A stretch of DNA of 10,262 nucleotides. Origin: Synergistaceae bacterium (GTDB taxonomy: Bacteria > Synergistota > Synergistia > Synergistales > Aminobacteriaceae). Positions 1 to 7,301 of the stretch are shown piece after piece. Location of the stretch: positions 1 to 10,262 of the forward strand of contig JAFSQO010000004.1 of assembly GCA_017446645.1 (NCBI GenBank), read 5' to 3'. The notes under the pieces were generated by a model that did not search any database, had not been told where the DNA came from, and worked only from the letters and a program-made list of their open reading frames with translations. Position 1 is the first letter of the stretch. Every line of letters begins with the position of its first letter. The position numbers and the translations under genes are program-made.

Positions 1-21
1 ACAAAGCCCCTGCTCTTACTC

Positions 22-699
22 TTACGGAAATACAACAATGCTCTCATACTCATTTTGACTCTTTCCGCCGGATTCTTTTGCGCCAGAACCAGATTGCGTT
101 GATGTTGATGTCGTTGATGAATTATTATTAACATCTTTTGCACGTCTTGACAGCTTTATATACAGTCCTGCAGGCAGTAAGCCCCTGTAATTCTTGTTGC
201 CTCCGTCAAGTTTGGAACCTGAAGGGACTTCGACTCGAAATTGCTGCAAACCGGGCAAGACTAACTGTCCGTATTCTCCGTTAAGATCATCAATGTCTAT
301 CATGTTCGGGGTCTTTCCGGGGAATACCCATCTATAGAGACCCGGAATTACGTTATTGTGAAGGATTCCTCCTTCTTCAATCTTGTAAACCAGAGTCCCT
401 GCTGATTGTCCCTGCATTATTGGTGAAGTGCTCATTATCATCAATGTATCGTCATCTCCGCGATTTGCTGCCTCATGATCTACTATAGTTATCACGTTGG
501 GTGCTGTTCTAATGGCAGAGTTAAGGTCTCTCTCAATGAACCTGACAACGCGCGAAAGGGCCGACACGTCCATGTAGCTCTCCTGAACCTGAACGACTCG
601 GCTGACGGTCCTGACAACGGGAACAAGTGCAAGGGTCGTAACCATACTCATGAGCATGACTGCAACAAGAATCTCGACTAAAGTGAAACCTTTTCTCAT
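22..699 (-). CDS. Type IV prepilin-like protein, GspJ/PulJ-like minor pseudopilin
   Basis: A 225-residue protein opening with a textbook prepilin leader. MRKG precedes the mature start FTLVE, which has Phe1 and the conserved Glu5, followed by a hydrophobic helix (about residues 5-29). A prepilin peptidase would be expected to cut after Gly4 and N-methylate the Phe. The product would then sit in the inner membrane or be assembled into a type IV pilus or type II secretion pseudopilus. The length and the VVRFIERDLNSA segment after the helix suit the GspJ/PulJ group better than a major pilin, but I assign this only loosely. Residues 191-214 form a Ser/Thr/Asn/Gly-rich low-complexity stretch just before the C-terminal EYESIVVFP strand. 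It starts 4 nt after the stop of the upstream ligase gene, with GAGGA at 718-714 as a distant (14 nt) Shine-Dalgarno, so translational coupling is likely. Other pilin genes may follow to the left of the window. Confidence 0.85.
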   Translation of the reverse strand: MRKGFTLVEILVAVMLMSMVTTLALVPVVRTVSRVVQVQESYMDVSALSRVVRFIERDLNSAIRTAPNVITIVDHEAANRGDDDTLMIMSTSPIMQGQSAGTLVYKIEEGGILHNNVIPGLYRWVFPGKTPNMIDIDDLNGEYGQLVLPGLQQFRVEVPSGSKLDGGNKNYRGLLPAGLYIKLSRRAKDVNNNSSTTSTSTQSGSGAKESGGKSQNEYESIVVFP

Positions 700-703
700 G
701 TCG

Positions 704-2788
704 CTATTTTGCGTCCTCGCCTGGTCCGTTTACAAGCACAAGGGCATTAATTACCTGACCATTCGATGCCTGCTGTCTTCTCCGGACTAAGTGATAAGTA
801 CCGGGCTTAAAGTAACTGACCATCTCGCGCAGTATAGGCTCAAGCTGGAACTTCTGGGCTGTATTGATTATATTGCTTATATCTTCAGAATGAGGTTCAC
901 GCTTGAAGTGTCCCCATAATAAATTAAAGCCTTTGGACATTAATTCCGGATTATTTTGCTGTTCACCGACTTGAAGATAATGATGTCCTAGATTTCTCTG
1001 GGTCTCTTCGTAAACTATAGGGTGCTTGTTGGCTTCTTCGAGAAAGGCCAACTGTCTTTCAGCGTTCCTTGTCGAGAGTGCCTGCCTTAAAACGTAATTC
1101 CCGTAGATTCCGCTTGATATATAGAGGCATCCTGCAATCGAAGCAAGAATACTAGCTAAGGCGACGAGCTTGCTGAAAAATTTTCCGGGAATAGCATTAA
1201 AGTTAAAGTTATATTTAAAGTCCGTGAAGAACTCGCGATTAGACAAGGCAAATGCTAAAGTGATCCAGACCATGTTCTCGATTCTGTGAAATGGACGGGT
1301 GAATATTGCAGCAAAGTTTATCAGTGAGGCAAGTCCAAGTGCCCAGACCGTATTAATGCTTATTTCAGGCTTCTTGAATAATCCAATGACAGCAGGGACG
1401 AACCAGGCCAGATACATCAATAACAGAATTATTCCGCCTGCCCAGCCTCCTTCACAGAACCATTGCAGAAACTCGTTATGTGCCCAGTGAGTATACTGCC
1501 ATCTGTACCAGTCACTCTTGAACTCTTTGAAGCCCTCACGCTGTGCCTCAAGATAGTGCCATTTGTACTGCCCTGTGCCTACTCCTAATGGGTGCTCCTT
1601 CAGCATTGCATACGATGTAGCCCAGATACCGCGCCTGTTGCCTATGTTTTCAGCGTGCCTGATTATGTCCGTAGTCTTTTCGACTAGACCTGCTGCCCTT
1701 GGTGATGCTGTCGAGGCATAGAATACCGAAATCATCACGATAAACACAGCACAGAACCTGATTACGTAATTCCTATCGAATTTCCACGCAGCTATGACGA
1801 ACATTACGATAATTCCGCCCAGAAGTGCAAATAATCCTGAACGGCTGGTAGAGTTCAGAAGGCCCCAGAAATTCACTGCAGCAAGAAAGAATATGAACAC
1901 CGTGTAGTAATTTTGCTTCTTGTTGCCGAGAAAGAATGCAGCAAGAAAAGCCTCAAGAGCCAGGACTCCTGCGATTATATAAAGCAGCTTGTCGGATTTA
2001 ATATATGCAAATCTCAGACAAATCACGGACAATGCAATGCTTATAGCCGGAATAAATATCTTTCTGCCGCGTTCGTCCTTATAATCTTTCCAGACTTCAT
2101 AGACGAATAAATAAACCGCACCGAGAACTGCTACAGCTGTCCATAAGCCAAACATGTTTTGCTGTGCTGTATTGCCTATATAATTACCTGGTGTAGGGAG
2201 AATGATATTTCTTAATTCACTTAATCTTTCAAGCGAAGTCCCCTTCAGGAAATTCAGATTATTCATGTTGTGAATCTGCAATTCTGCGAACAGGACGTTA
2301 ATCGCTGCGTTAAGATTCCCCAGAATTAAGGCAATCTTCAAACCCCAGTCAGGAAATGACGAGTAAGTAATCACGTAGAACGCCCATATTGCAGCAAAAC
2401 ACACGAATTCAAGCACGAAACCTGTAGGCGATGAAACATTTACCCAGAAATACTGCAAACCTGAATAAATCAATAATATCAGCCAGATTAGCGCAAATAA
2501 ATCTATCTTGAAGTCAAATTTATCTTTACCGTAAAATAATATTCTCAGCCCCGCAACGAATGCTACAATCGCTATTGGTACCCCTGTAACAGCCCACTTT
2601 ATGATGTGCAGGGTATCGGCAAATAAGACCCCTGAATAAACCAGATTGGGCAAGGCAAGCGATACCAGCCACAAAGGCACTAACAGCCATGCAGGGACTA
2701 AAGGCAGCTTCACATATTTATCAGGAATTTTCTTGACTTTTGATAGCTCGAACTTTTCTTTTTTCTTAACTAGTTTGTTATTATTCAT
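704..2788 (-). CDS. Polytopic O-antigen ligase-family protein (Wzy_C), probable PglL-like O-oligosaccharyltransferase
   Basis: A 694-residue inner-membrane protein. It has a Lys-rich cytosolic N-terminus, about a dozen hydrophobic segments between residues 33 and 560, and a soluble tail from about 570 onward. Wzy_C/WaaL hallmarks are present: TSRSG with Arg316, NRRGIW at 384-389, HPLGVGTGQY at 399-408 in a large outward-facing loop, and HNEFLQ with His437 followed by EGGWAGG. The family transfers lipid-linked glycans onto lipid A (WaaL) or onto Ser/Thr of proteins (PglL). The GNTAQQN stretch at 205-211 resembles the QxN signature of PglL-type enzymes, and the next gene, 4 nt away, is a prepilin. 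I therefore infer protein O-glycosylation, but a lipopolysaccharide ligase is not excluded. The start is supported by GGAG at 2802-2799 with about 10 nt spacing. The C-terminal 120 residues look helical and possibly TPR-like, without a motif I can name. The gene lies 46 nt after the preceding one with no terminator between. Confidence 0.82.
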   Translation of the reverse strand: MNNNKLVKKKEKFELSKVKKIPDKYVKLPLVPAWLLVPLWLVSLALPNLVYSGVLFADTLHIIKWAVTGVPIAIVAFVAGLRILFYGKDKFDFKIDLFALIWLILLIYSGLQYFWVNVSSPTGFVLEFVCFAAIWAFYVITYSSFPDWGLKIALILGNLNAAINVLFAELQIHNMNNLNFLKGTSLERLSELRNIILPTPGNYIGNTAQQNMFGLWTAVAVLGAVYLFVYEVWKDYKDERGRKIFIPAISIALSVICLRFAYIKSDKLLYIIAGVLALEAFLAAFFLGNKKQNYYTVFIFFLAAVNFWGLLNSTSRSGLFALLGGIIVMFVIAAWKFDRNYVIRFCAVFIVMISVFYASTASPRAAGLVEKTTDIIRHAENIGNRRGIWATSYAMLKEHPLGVGTGQYKWHYLEAQREGFKEFKSDWYRWQYTHWAHNEFLQWFCEGGWAGGIILLLMYLAWFVPAVIGLFKKPEISINTVWALGLASLINFAAIFTRPFHRIENMVWITLAFALSNREFFTDFKYNFNFNAIPGKFFSKLVALASILASIAGCLYISSGIYGNYVLRQALSTRNAERQLAFLEEANKHPIVYEETQRNLGHHYLQVGEQQNNPELMSKGFNLLWGHFKREPHSEDISNIINTAQKFQLEPILREMVSYFKPGTYHLVRRRQQASNGQVINALVLVNGPGEDAK

Positions 2789-2834
2789 TAATTAATCACT
2801 CCATTATTGTCTTGTTAATCATTAATCACTATAT

Positions 2835-4367
2835 TTACTGCATTAACGTATATCTCTCAACAGGAGCAAAGGCATCCGTGAAGGCAGGAATACCAGCATC
2901 AGGTACGAAAGGCTCCAGCCACTGGTGAGACAGCAGAGAGGCATATTTAGAACCTGATTCAGACGAGATCATCGAGACGTTTTCGGCCATGCAGACGAGA
3001 ATTATATTTTGCAGCAAGGCGGCATATTGGGTCTCCGGGAAAGTTACAGGGAAAATCATCATAGTACTGAACGCACTGGCAAAAGCTTTGTAAATACCGT
3101 GAAAGACTCCTGACTTCGGACCTCTGAGTGCAGCAATAATGTTGACGATTAAAGCCCCGTCAGGTTTCAGCAGTTCTCGTAGTCTCCCGGCAGTCTCTAC
3201 AGTCGTCATCTGGAACGGTATAGAAATCCACGAGCTGAACGTATCCATGAAGATAGCATCATATTTCTCAAAGCCGTCTCTTACAGCGCGATTCAGGAAA
3301 GTCCTTGCGTCTTCATGAAAGATTCTCATGTTCGGGTTGTCCGTCAGGTTAAAGTATTTTCTGGCGGTCTCTGTTACACCGGGGTCAAGTTCAACGACAT
3401 CGATCTTGACATCAGGACGCTCTGAAAACAAATAACGGGGAACGCAATAACCTCCCCCGCCGAGCATTAATATTCTTTTAGTGTCGGGCTTGTAGTGAAA
3501 TGCAAGATCATAAAATTTCGTGTAGCCGCTTACCAGTTCCGAAGGCTTATCGAGAAACATCAAGGACTGCGCTGCTTCCGGATTCGTAACAAGAACTCTT
3601 AACGGCCTCCCTGCTCTGGTCTCTTTTGCGTCATAGTCAATAATTGACAGGTGATTATAAGCCGTATCAACCTGAATGCCTCTGGGTGTGAAAGGCAGAC
3701 CGAACTTTATCGAGGCATATGCTCCTCCGGCAAGGACTAACATGATTATCATCCGCCATGCACCTGTGTAAATAATCACTGATAACAAGGCGACAAGGCT
3801 CGATACAAGCATCATTATCACACCTGAAGGGAATAACGAGATTAACACGAAACCGCCCAGGAACGTACCGAGAATGCTTCCGGCTGAGTTCAAAGCAGAC
3901 AGACGGCCGACTACTGCACCTGAGGAGTCAACGTTTTCTAATGCGAGTCTTACTACGAAGGGCGAGACCATTCCCAGCAATAAACTTGCAGGCGAGAAAA
4001 TTATAACGCTGGCAATGACGCTGGACATGTATAGATTCAGCTCAAGCTCCTGAAGTTTTGTGAGGATAAAATTGCTTGCAAAGGCAGTTATAGCAATTAT
4101 CACCGCAGCAAATAATAATATCCTGCCGAGTAATTTGCCTTCGGGAGTCCTGTCCGCCATAGAGCCGCCCAACCAGTTGCCAATGCATAAACTTGTCATG
4201 ATTATGCCGATTAATGCCGTCCAGACGATTAACGAAGTCCCAAAGAACGGAGCCACCAGACGCGAACCGGTAAGCTCAAGAATCATAGTAGCTGCCCCGC
4301 TGAAGAACGAAGTCAACTGCAATCTTGCCTGAATCTTTGTTGGCTGATAATTCAAAGTTTTTTTCAT
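2835..4367 (-). CDS. Membrane-fused spermidine-synthase-like protein (7-TM domain plus SAM-type Rossmann domain)
   Basis: A 510-residue fusion. Residues 16-222 hold about seven membrane segments with the pattern usual for membrane-fused spermidine-synthase-like proteins: ILELTGSRLVAPFFGTS, then VWTALIG, then GNWLGGSMADR. Residues 230-510 form a cytosolic Rossmann fold: nucleotide-binding LGGGGY at 302-307, VELDP at 325-329 whose Glu326 would hold the ribose, an acidic HEDAR at 351-355, and MDTF with Asp375 at the position of the catalytic acid. It ends in the family-typical TDAFAPVERY. Soluble SpeE transfers aminopropyl from decarboxylated SAM to putrescine. Most membrane-fused relatives have no proven substrate, so aminopropyl transfer here is only a possibility, and methyl transfer or a transport role cannot be ruled out. 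The annotated ATG is touched directly by its Shine-Dalgarno, so Leu5 (TTG at 4355-4353) may be the real start. It probably heads the block that continues into the ligase and prepilin genes. Confidence 0.8.
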   Translation of the reverse strand: MKKTLNYQPTKIQARLQLTSFFSGAATMILELTGSRLVAPFFGTSLIVWTALIGIIMTSLCIGNWLGGSMADRTPEGKLLGRILLFAAVIIAITAFASNFILTKLQELELNLYMSSVIASVIIFSPASLLLGMVSPFVVRLALENVDSSGAVVGRLSALNSAGSILGTFLGGFVLISLFPSGVIMMLVSSLVALLSVIIYTGAWRMIIMLVLAGGAYASIKFGLPFTPRGIQVDTAYNHLSIIDYDAKETRAGRPLRVLVTNPEAAQSLMFLDKPSELVSGYTKFYDLAFHYKPDTKRILMLGGGGYCVPRYLFSERPDVKIDVVELDPGVTETARKYFNLTDNPNMRIFHEDARTFLNRAVRDGFEKYDAIFMDTFSSWISIPFQMTTVETAGRLRELLKPDGALIVNIIAALRGPKSGVFHGIYKAFASAFSTMMIFPVTFPETQYAALLQNIILVCMAENVSMISSESGSKYASLLSHQWLEPFVPDAGIPAFTDAFAPVERYTLMQ

Positions 4368-4373
4368 CTCCTG
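4368..4373 (-). promoter_or_regulatory. Shine-Dalgarno abutting the start codon of the spermidine-synthase-like gene
   Basis: On the minus strand CAGGAG ends exactly where the ATG at 4367-4365 begins, leaving no spacer. Other starts in this window have 10-14 nt between the purine-rich core and the start. The TTG at codon 5 (4355-4353) would have a 12 nt spacer, like trkA and greA, so it is a credible alternative start. No in-frame ATG, GTG or TTG lies between the Shine-Dalgarno and the nearest upstream region. Confidence 0.5.
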
Positions 4374-4393
4374 TTTGTATAAAATTTTTCTTT

Positions 4394-4411
4394 CACGTTC
4401 AACACGTTCAA
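4394..4411 (-). repeat. Two tandem copies of TTGAACGTG upstream of the spermidine-synthase-like gene
   Basis: A perfect 9-bp direct repeat (minus strand 4411-4403 and 4402-4394), head to tail with no spacer, inside an otherwise A/T-only gap between trkH and the next gene. Each copy contains TTGAAC, a fair -35 box. The second copy is 15 nt from TATACA and 17 nt from TACAAA, both weak -10 candidates. It may be a promoter element, a tandem operator half-site, or chance. Confidence 0.5.
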
Positions 4412-4445
4412 ATTTATTATTATTTTTATTTTACCAGTGATTTTA

Positions 4446-5900
4446 TTATTTCTTGTACGTACCGGGCACAAATAATAAAAACACCGCAAATAATTCAAGT
4501 CTCCCTGCAAGCATACAGAACGAGAACAGCCACTTCACGAAACTGGGAAGCCACGCAAAATTCTCGACAGGGCCAAGTAAATTTAATCCTGGACCTACGT
4601 TGCTCAGACACGTCAATACACCTGTAAAAGCCGTGAGCAAATCAATTCCAAATGCCGTAGTTATTAACGTACTTACTGACAAAATCAGCATGTACAGGAC
4701 AAAGAACGCTGCTGACGAGTCAAGTGTACTCCTTGCTATGGTCTTGCCGTTGAATCTTGACTTGATTATTGCCTTAGGGTGCAGGAGTCTCAGGGTTTCC
4801 GCCTTAAGCTGACGGCCCAGAATTATGAACCGCGAGACCTTACAGCCGCCGCCCGTTGAACCGCCTGATGCCCCTATGAACATTAATACTATAAATAAAA
4901 ATTTCGTGAATTCAGGCCATAAATTATAATCTTCTACGATAAAGCCCGTAGTAGTCATTACGCTTACAACATGAAAGAACGTTCTGCGCAACATGTGCTC
5001 AATTCCTGCGAAGTTTCCTGCAAAATATAAAGACAATGACATAGCAAGTGCAGCAAACACAGTTATAGCAAAGTATGAACAAAATTCTTCATCGTGAAAG
5101 AATTCTCTGAACTTCTTTTTCAGAATCACAAAATACAGCGAGAAATTCACACCTGAAGCAAACATGAAGATTATTAACACCCATTGAATATAGGGACTTG
5201 TGAAATATGCAATGCTGTTATTCTTTGTCGAGAAGCCCCCTGTCGCAATTGTCGAACATGAATGAGCAAAGGCATCAAATAACGTCATGCCTCCAAACCA
5301 CAACAGTACTGTCTCTATTAGGGTCAAAGCTACATAGACTCCCCAGAGATATATAGCAGTCTGGTGAAGTCGAGGCGTTAATTTCTCCGCAGTAACTCCG
5401 GGAACTTCGGCCTTGTACATTTCCATACCTGAGACTCCCAAGAAGGGCAGGACAGCAAGACTCAAGACTATAATGCCCATTCCTCCCATCCAGTGAGTAA
5501 GGGAACGCCACAGCAATATCCCTCTGGGTAATGCTTCAATCTTGGAAAAAATCGTAGCTCCTGTAGTCGTGAAGCCTGACATTGTCTCAAAGAATGCATC
5601 AGTATAACTCGGCACACAACCTGAAAGCCAGTACGGTAATGCCCCGATAAACGAAGCGGCTGCCCATGAGAAGCCCGTTATACCGACACCTTCACGAATT
5701 CCGATTGCTGAATGGGAATCTTTACTGTCTGACATTATCGACAAAATTACGCTGGTGAATATTCCGGTCAAAATCGAAAACAGGAACGCCCTGGCATCTC
5801 TGCTCCTGTCGTATAGGGCAATGCAGCCTGAGGGGATCATGGCGAACGAGACGACAAGACAGATCAGGGCAAGCACTCGAAATACAGTTTTTATCTTCAT
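4446..5900 (-). CDS. trkH: Trk-type K+ uptake pore protein TrkH
   Basis: A 484-residue inner-membrane channel subunit of the normal family length (about 480). All four selectivity-filter loops of the fourfold pseudosymmetric pore are visible: TTTGAT at 111-116, ATGGFS at 219-224, TTTGF at 316-320 and SNVGPGLN at 433-440. The Gly-rich intramembrane gate loop is ASGGSTGGGCKVSR at about 344-357. The family-typical end MLAGRLELFAVFLLF is at 463-477. The start ATG overlaps the trkA stop in an ATGA (5900-5897), so the pore and its regulator are translationally coupled in one operon. TrkH passes K+ (some members also Na+) inward, gated by the TrkA ring. The filter is fully conserved and I see no damage. 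A KtrB-type name is possible, but the length and the two-RCK partner fit TrkH. Confidence 0.95.
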   Translation of the reverse strand: MKIKTVFRVLALICLVVSFAMIPSGCIALYDRSRDARAFLFSILTGIFTSVILSIMSDSKDSHSAIGIREGVGITGFSWAAASFIGALPYWLSGCVPSYTDAFFETMSGFTTTGATIFSKIEALPRGILLWRSLTHWMGGMGIIVLSLAVLPFLGVSGMEMYKAEVPGVTAEKLTPRLHQTAIYLWGVYVALTLIETVLLWFGGMTLFDAFAHSCSTIATGGFSTKNNSIAYFTSPYIQWVLIIFMFASGVNFSLYFVILKKKFREFFHDEEFCSYFAITVFAALAMSLSLYFAGNFAGIEHMLRRTFFHVVSVMTTTGFIVEDYNLWPEFTKFLFIVLMFIGASGGSTGGGCKVSRFIILGRQLKAETLRLLHPKAIIKSRFNGKTIARSTLDSSAAFFVLYMLILSVSTLITTAFGIDLLTAFTGVLTCLSNVGPGLNLLGPVENFAWLPSFVKWLFSFCMLAGRLELFAVFLLFVPGTYKK

Positions 5901-7300
5901 GACTTACTGGCCTCTTGGACTTCTGCACCGAATAACTTTGCAGCTTCAGGCATTAATGACGTAAGGGCAAACAGGATAACATGGTCGCCTGCAAGGATTC
6001 TCGTAGCTCCGGTAGGGACAAGAATCTCATCACCTCGTCCAAGCAAGGCAACTATAACGCCCTTCTGAAGTCTTATGTCAGCAAGGGTTCTGCCTGTAAG
6101 CTCATTGTTTTCCTGAATGACGACCTCAAGCATTTCTGCGTTAATCTTCTCTATCATAGAAAAAGCCCTCGTGTGTTCAGGATAACGAATTACACGCAGC
6201 AGCAAGTTCGACATTGCGTCATTAGGGTCAACTATTGCGTCAACGGGGATTGATTTAGTAAGCTCCTGATAATCTTTCCGCCTGACTATTGCTATGGTCT
6301 TGCCCGCTCCCATTTCTTTCGCTATGACTGAGCAGATTAAATTCACTTCGTCTGATTCAGTCGCGCAGATATAGCCGTCAGCTGATTCAATGCCTTCTTC
6401 TTTTAAAGTATTTCTGTCAGCACCGTCGCAATTCAGGATAAGGGCCTCTCCAAATTCTTCTGATAATTTCTCGCACTTGGCCGGATCTTTCTCGATTATG
6501 CGCATTTCTACGCTGCCGAACTCCCTGCGGACTAACTGGGCTATCTGGGTGCCTAACTTGCCTCCGCCTACGATGAATAATTTCTTCAGAGAACGCCTTT
6601 GCTCTGAGTCAGGCTGGAAGACTTCCTGCAAAATTTCAGCACTCTTCTTATACGTAACGACATAGCAGACATCATTAGCCTTCAGTATCGTGAATCCATT
6701 AGGAACCCCCGCAGTGCCGTCCTCGTGTTCGACGTGGACAAAGACCGCCATCAATTCCGGGTAAACCGTGCGTAAATCTTTCAGTGCCATGTTTACGAGT
6801 TTCGAGTTCTCAGAAATCTTCAGGGTATAAAGAGCTGCCCGGCCGTCAAGTAACTCTGCTGTGTGAGTCGCTGAACTTACTTCGAGCAGGCCAATGACTT
6901 CGCGTGCTATAGATCTTTCTGGCGAGATCATGACCTTTATACCCAATTTATTCCCCCAGTAGGGCGAGTCGGTGAACTCAAGGCTTCGGGTTCGCGAGAT
7001 GACATGCTTGACCCCTGCATTGAGAGCTATCCAGCATGAAAGCATGTTGACTTCATCCCTGTTAGTGCAGGCAATCAGCAAATCAACGTCACCGCCTGAG
7101 ATAACACCTGCCTGAGCCAGTATCTGAGGCCGTGCACCGTTGCCCCTGATGACCTGAACGTCCAATTCTTCTTCAGCATTTCTTGCCTGGGCTTCGTTAT
7201 TTTCTATCAAGTAAATATCGTGTTCATTATCAGGATCAAGCGATAATTTTTGAGCCACTGTACGTCCTATCTCGCCTGCTCCTACGATGACTATTTTCAC
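5897..7300 (-). CDS. trkA: Trk K+ uptake regulator TrkA with two RCK units
   Basis: A 467-residue soluble protein built as a tandem repeat of RCK-N (Rossmann) plus RCK-C domains, as in classical TrkA (about 458 residues). The first nucleotide-binding motif GAGEIG is at 7-12 with acidic Glu33 at the end of strand 2. The second, GGGKLG, is at 245-250 with Glu270. The intervening C-domains cover about 150-230 and 385-455. It binds NAD(H) and/or ATP on the cytosolic face and gates TrkH, the gene directly downstream. Translation starts at GTG (7300-7298), only 1 nt after the thioesterase TAG stop. AAAGGTGG at 7320-7313, inside the end of the upstream gene, serves as Shine-Dalgarno with a 12 nt spacer. 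The stop overlaps the trkH start by 4 nt. Both Rossmann motifs look intact. Confidence 0.95.
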   Translation of the reverse strand: MKIVIVGAGEIGRTVAQKLSLDPDNEHDIYLIENNEAQARNAEEELDVQVIRGNGARPQILAQAGVISGGDVDLLIACTNRDEVNMLSCWIALNAGVKHVISRTRSLEFTDSPYWGNKLGIKVMISPERSIAREVIGLLEVSSATHTAELLDGRAALYTLKISENSKLVNMALKDLRTVYPELMAVFVHVEHEDGTAGVPNGFTILKANDVCYVVTYKKSAEILQEVFQPDSEQRRSLKKLFIVGGGKLGTQIAQLVRREFGSVEMRIIEKDPAKCEKLSEEFGEALILNCDGADRNTLKEEGIESADGYICATESDEVNLICSVIAKEMGAGKTIAIVRRKDYQELTKSIPVDAIVDPNDAMSNLLLRVIRYPEHTRAFSMIEKINAEMLEVVIQENNELTGRTLADIRLQKGVIVALLGRGDEILVPTGATRILAGDHVILFALTSLMPEAAKLFGAEVQEASKS

Positions 7301-7301
7301 G

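Noticed and set aside
1..21. Possible start region of a further minus-strand gene downstream of the prepilin
   Set aside because: Only 21 bases are visible after the stop, with no start codon and nothing to identify.
475..681. Plus-strand open frame of 68 codons opposite the prepilin gene
   Set aside because: It is antisense to a well-supported gene, has no recognisable motif and no Shine-Dalgarno.
2791..2830. ATTAATCACT occurring twice, 30 bp apart, between the spermidine-synthase-like and ligase genes
   Set aside because: The 10-mer is AT-rich, and one copy lies over the ligase Shine-Dalgarno region. Chance is sufficient without conservation data.
4060..4812. Three plus-strand open frames (90-119 codons) opposite the spermidine-synthase-like and trkH genes
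   Set aside because: They are antisense to genes with strong motifs, their products look like random composition, and they have no ribosome binding sites.
6390..6665. Plus-strand open frame of 91 codons opposite trkA
   Set aside because: It is antisense to the second RCK unit of trkA and shows no family features.
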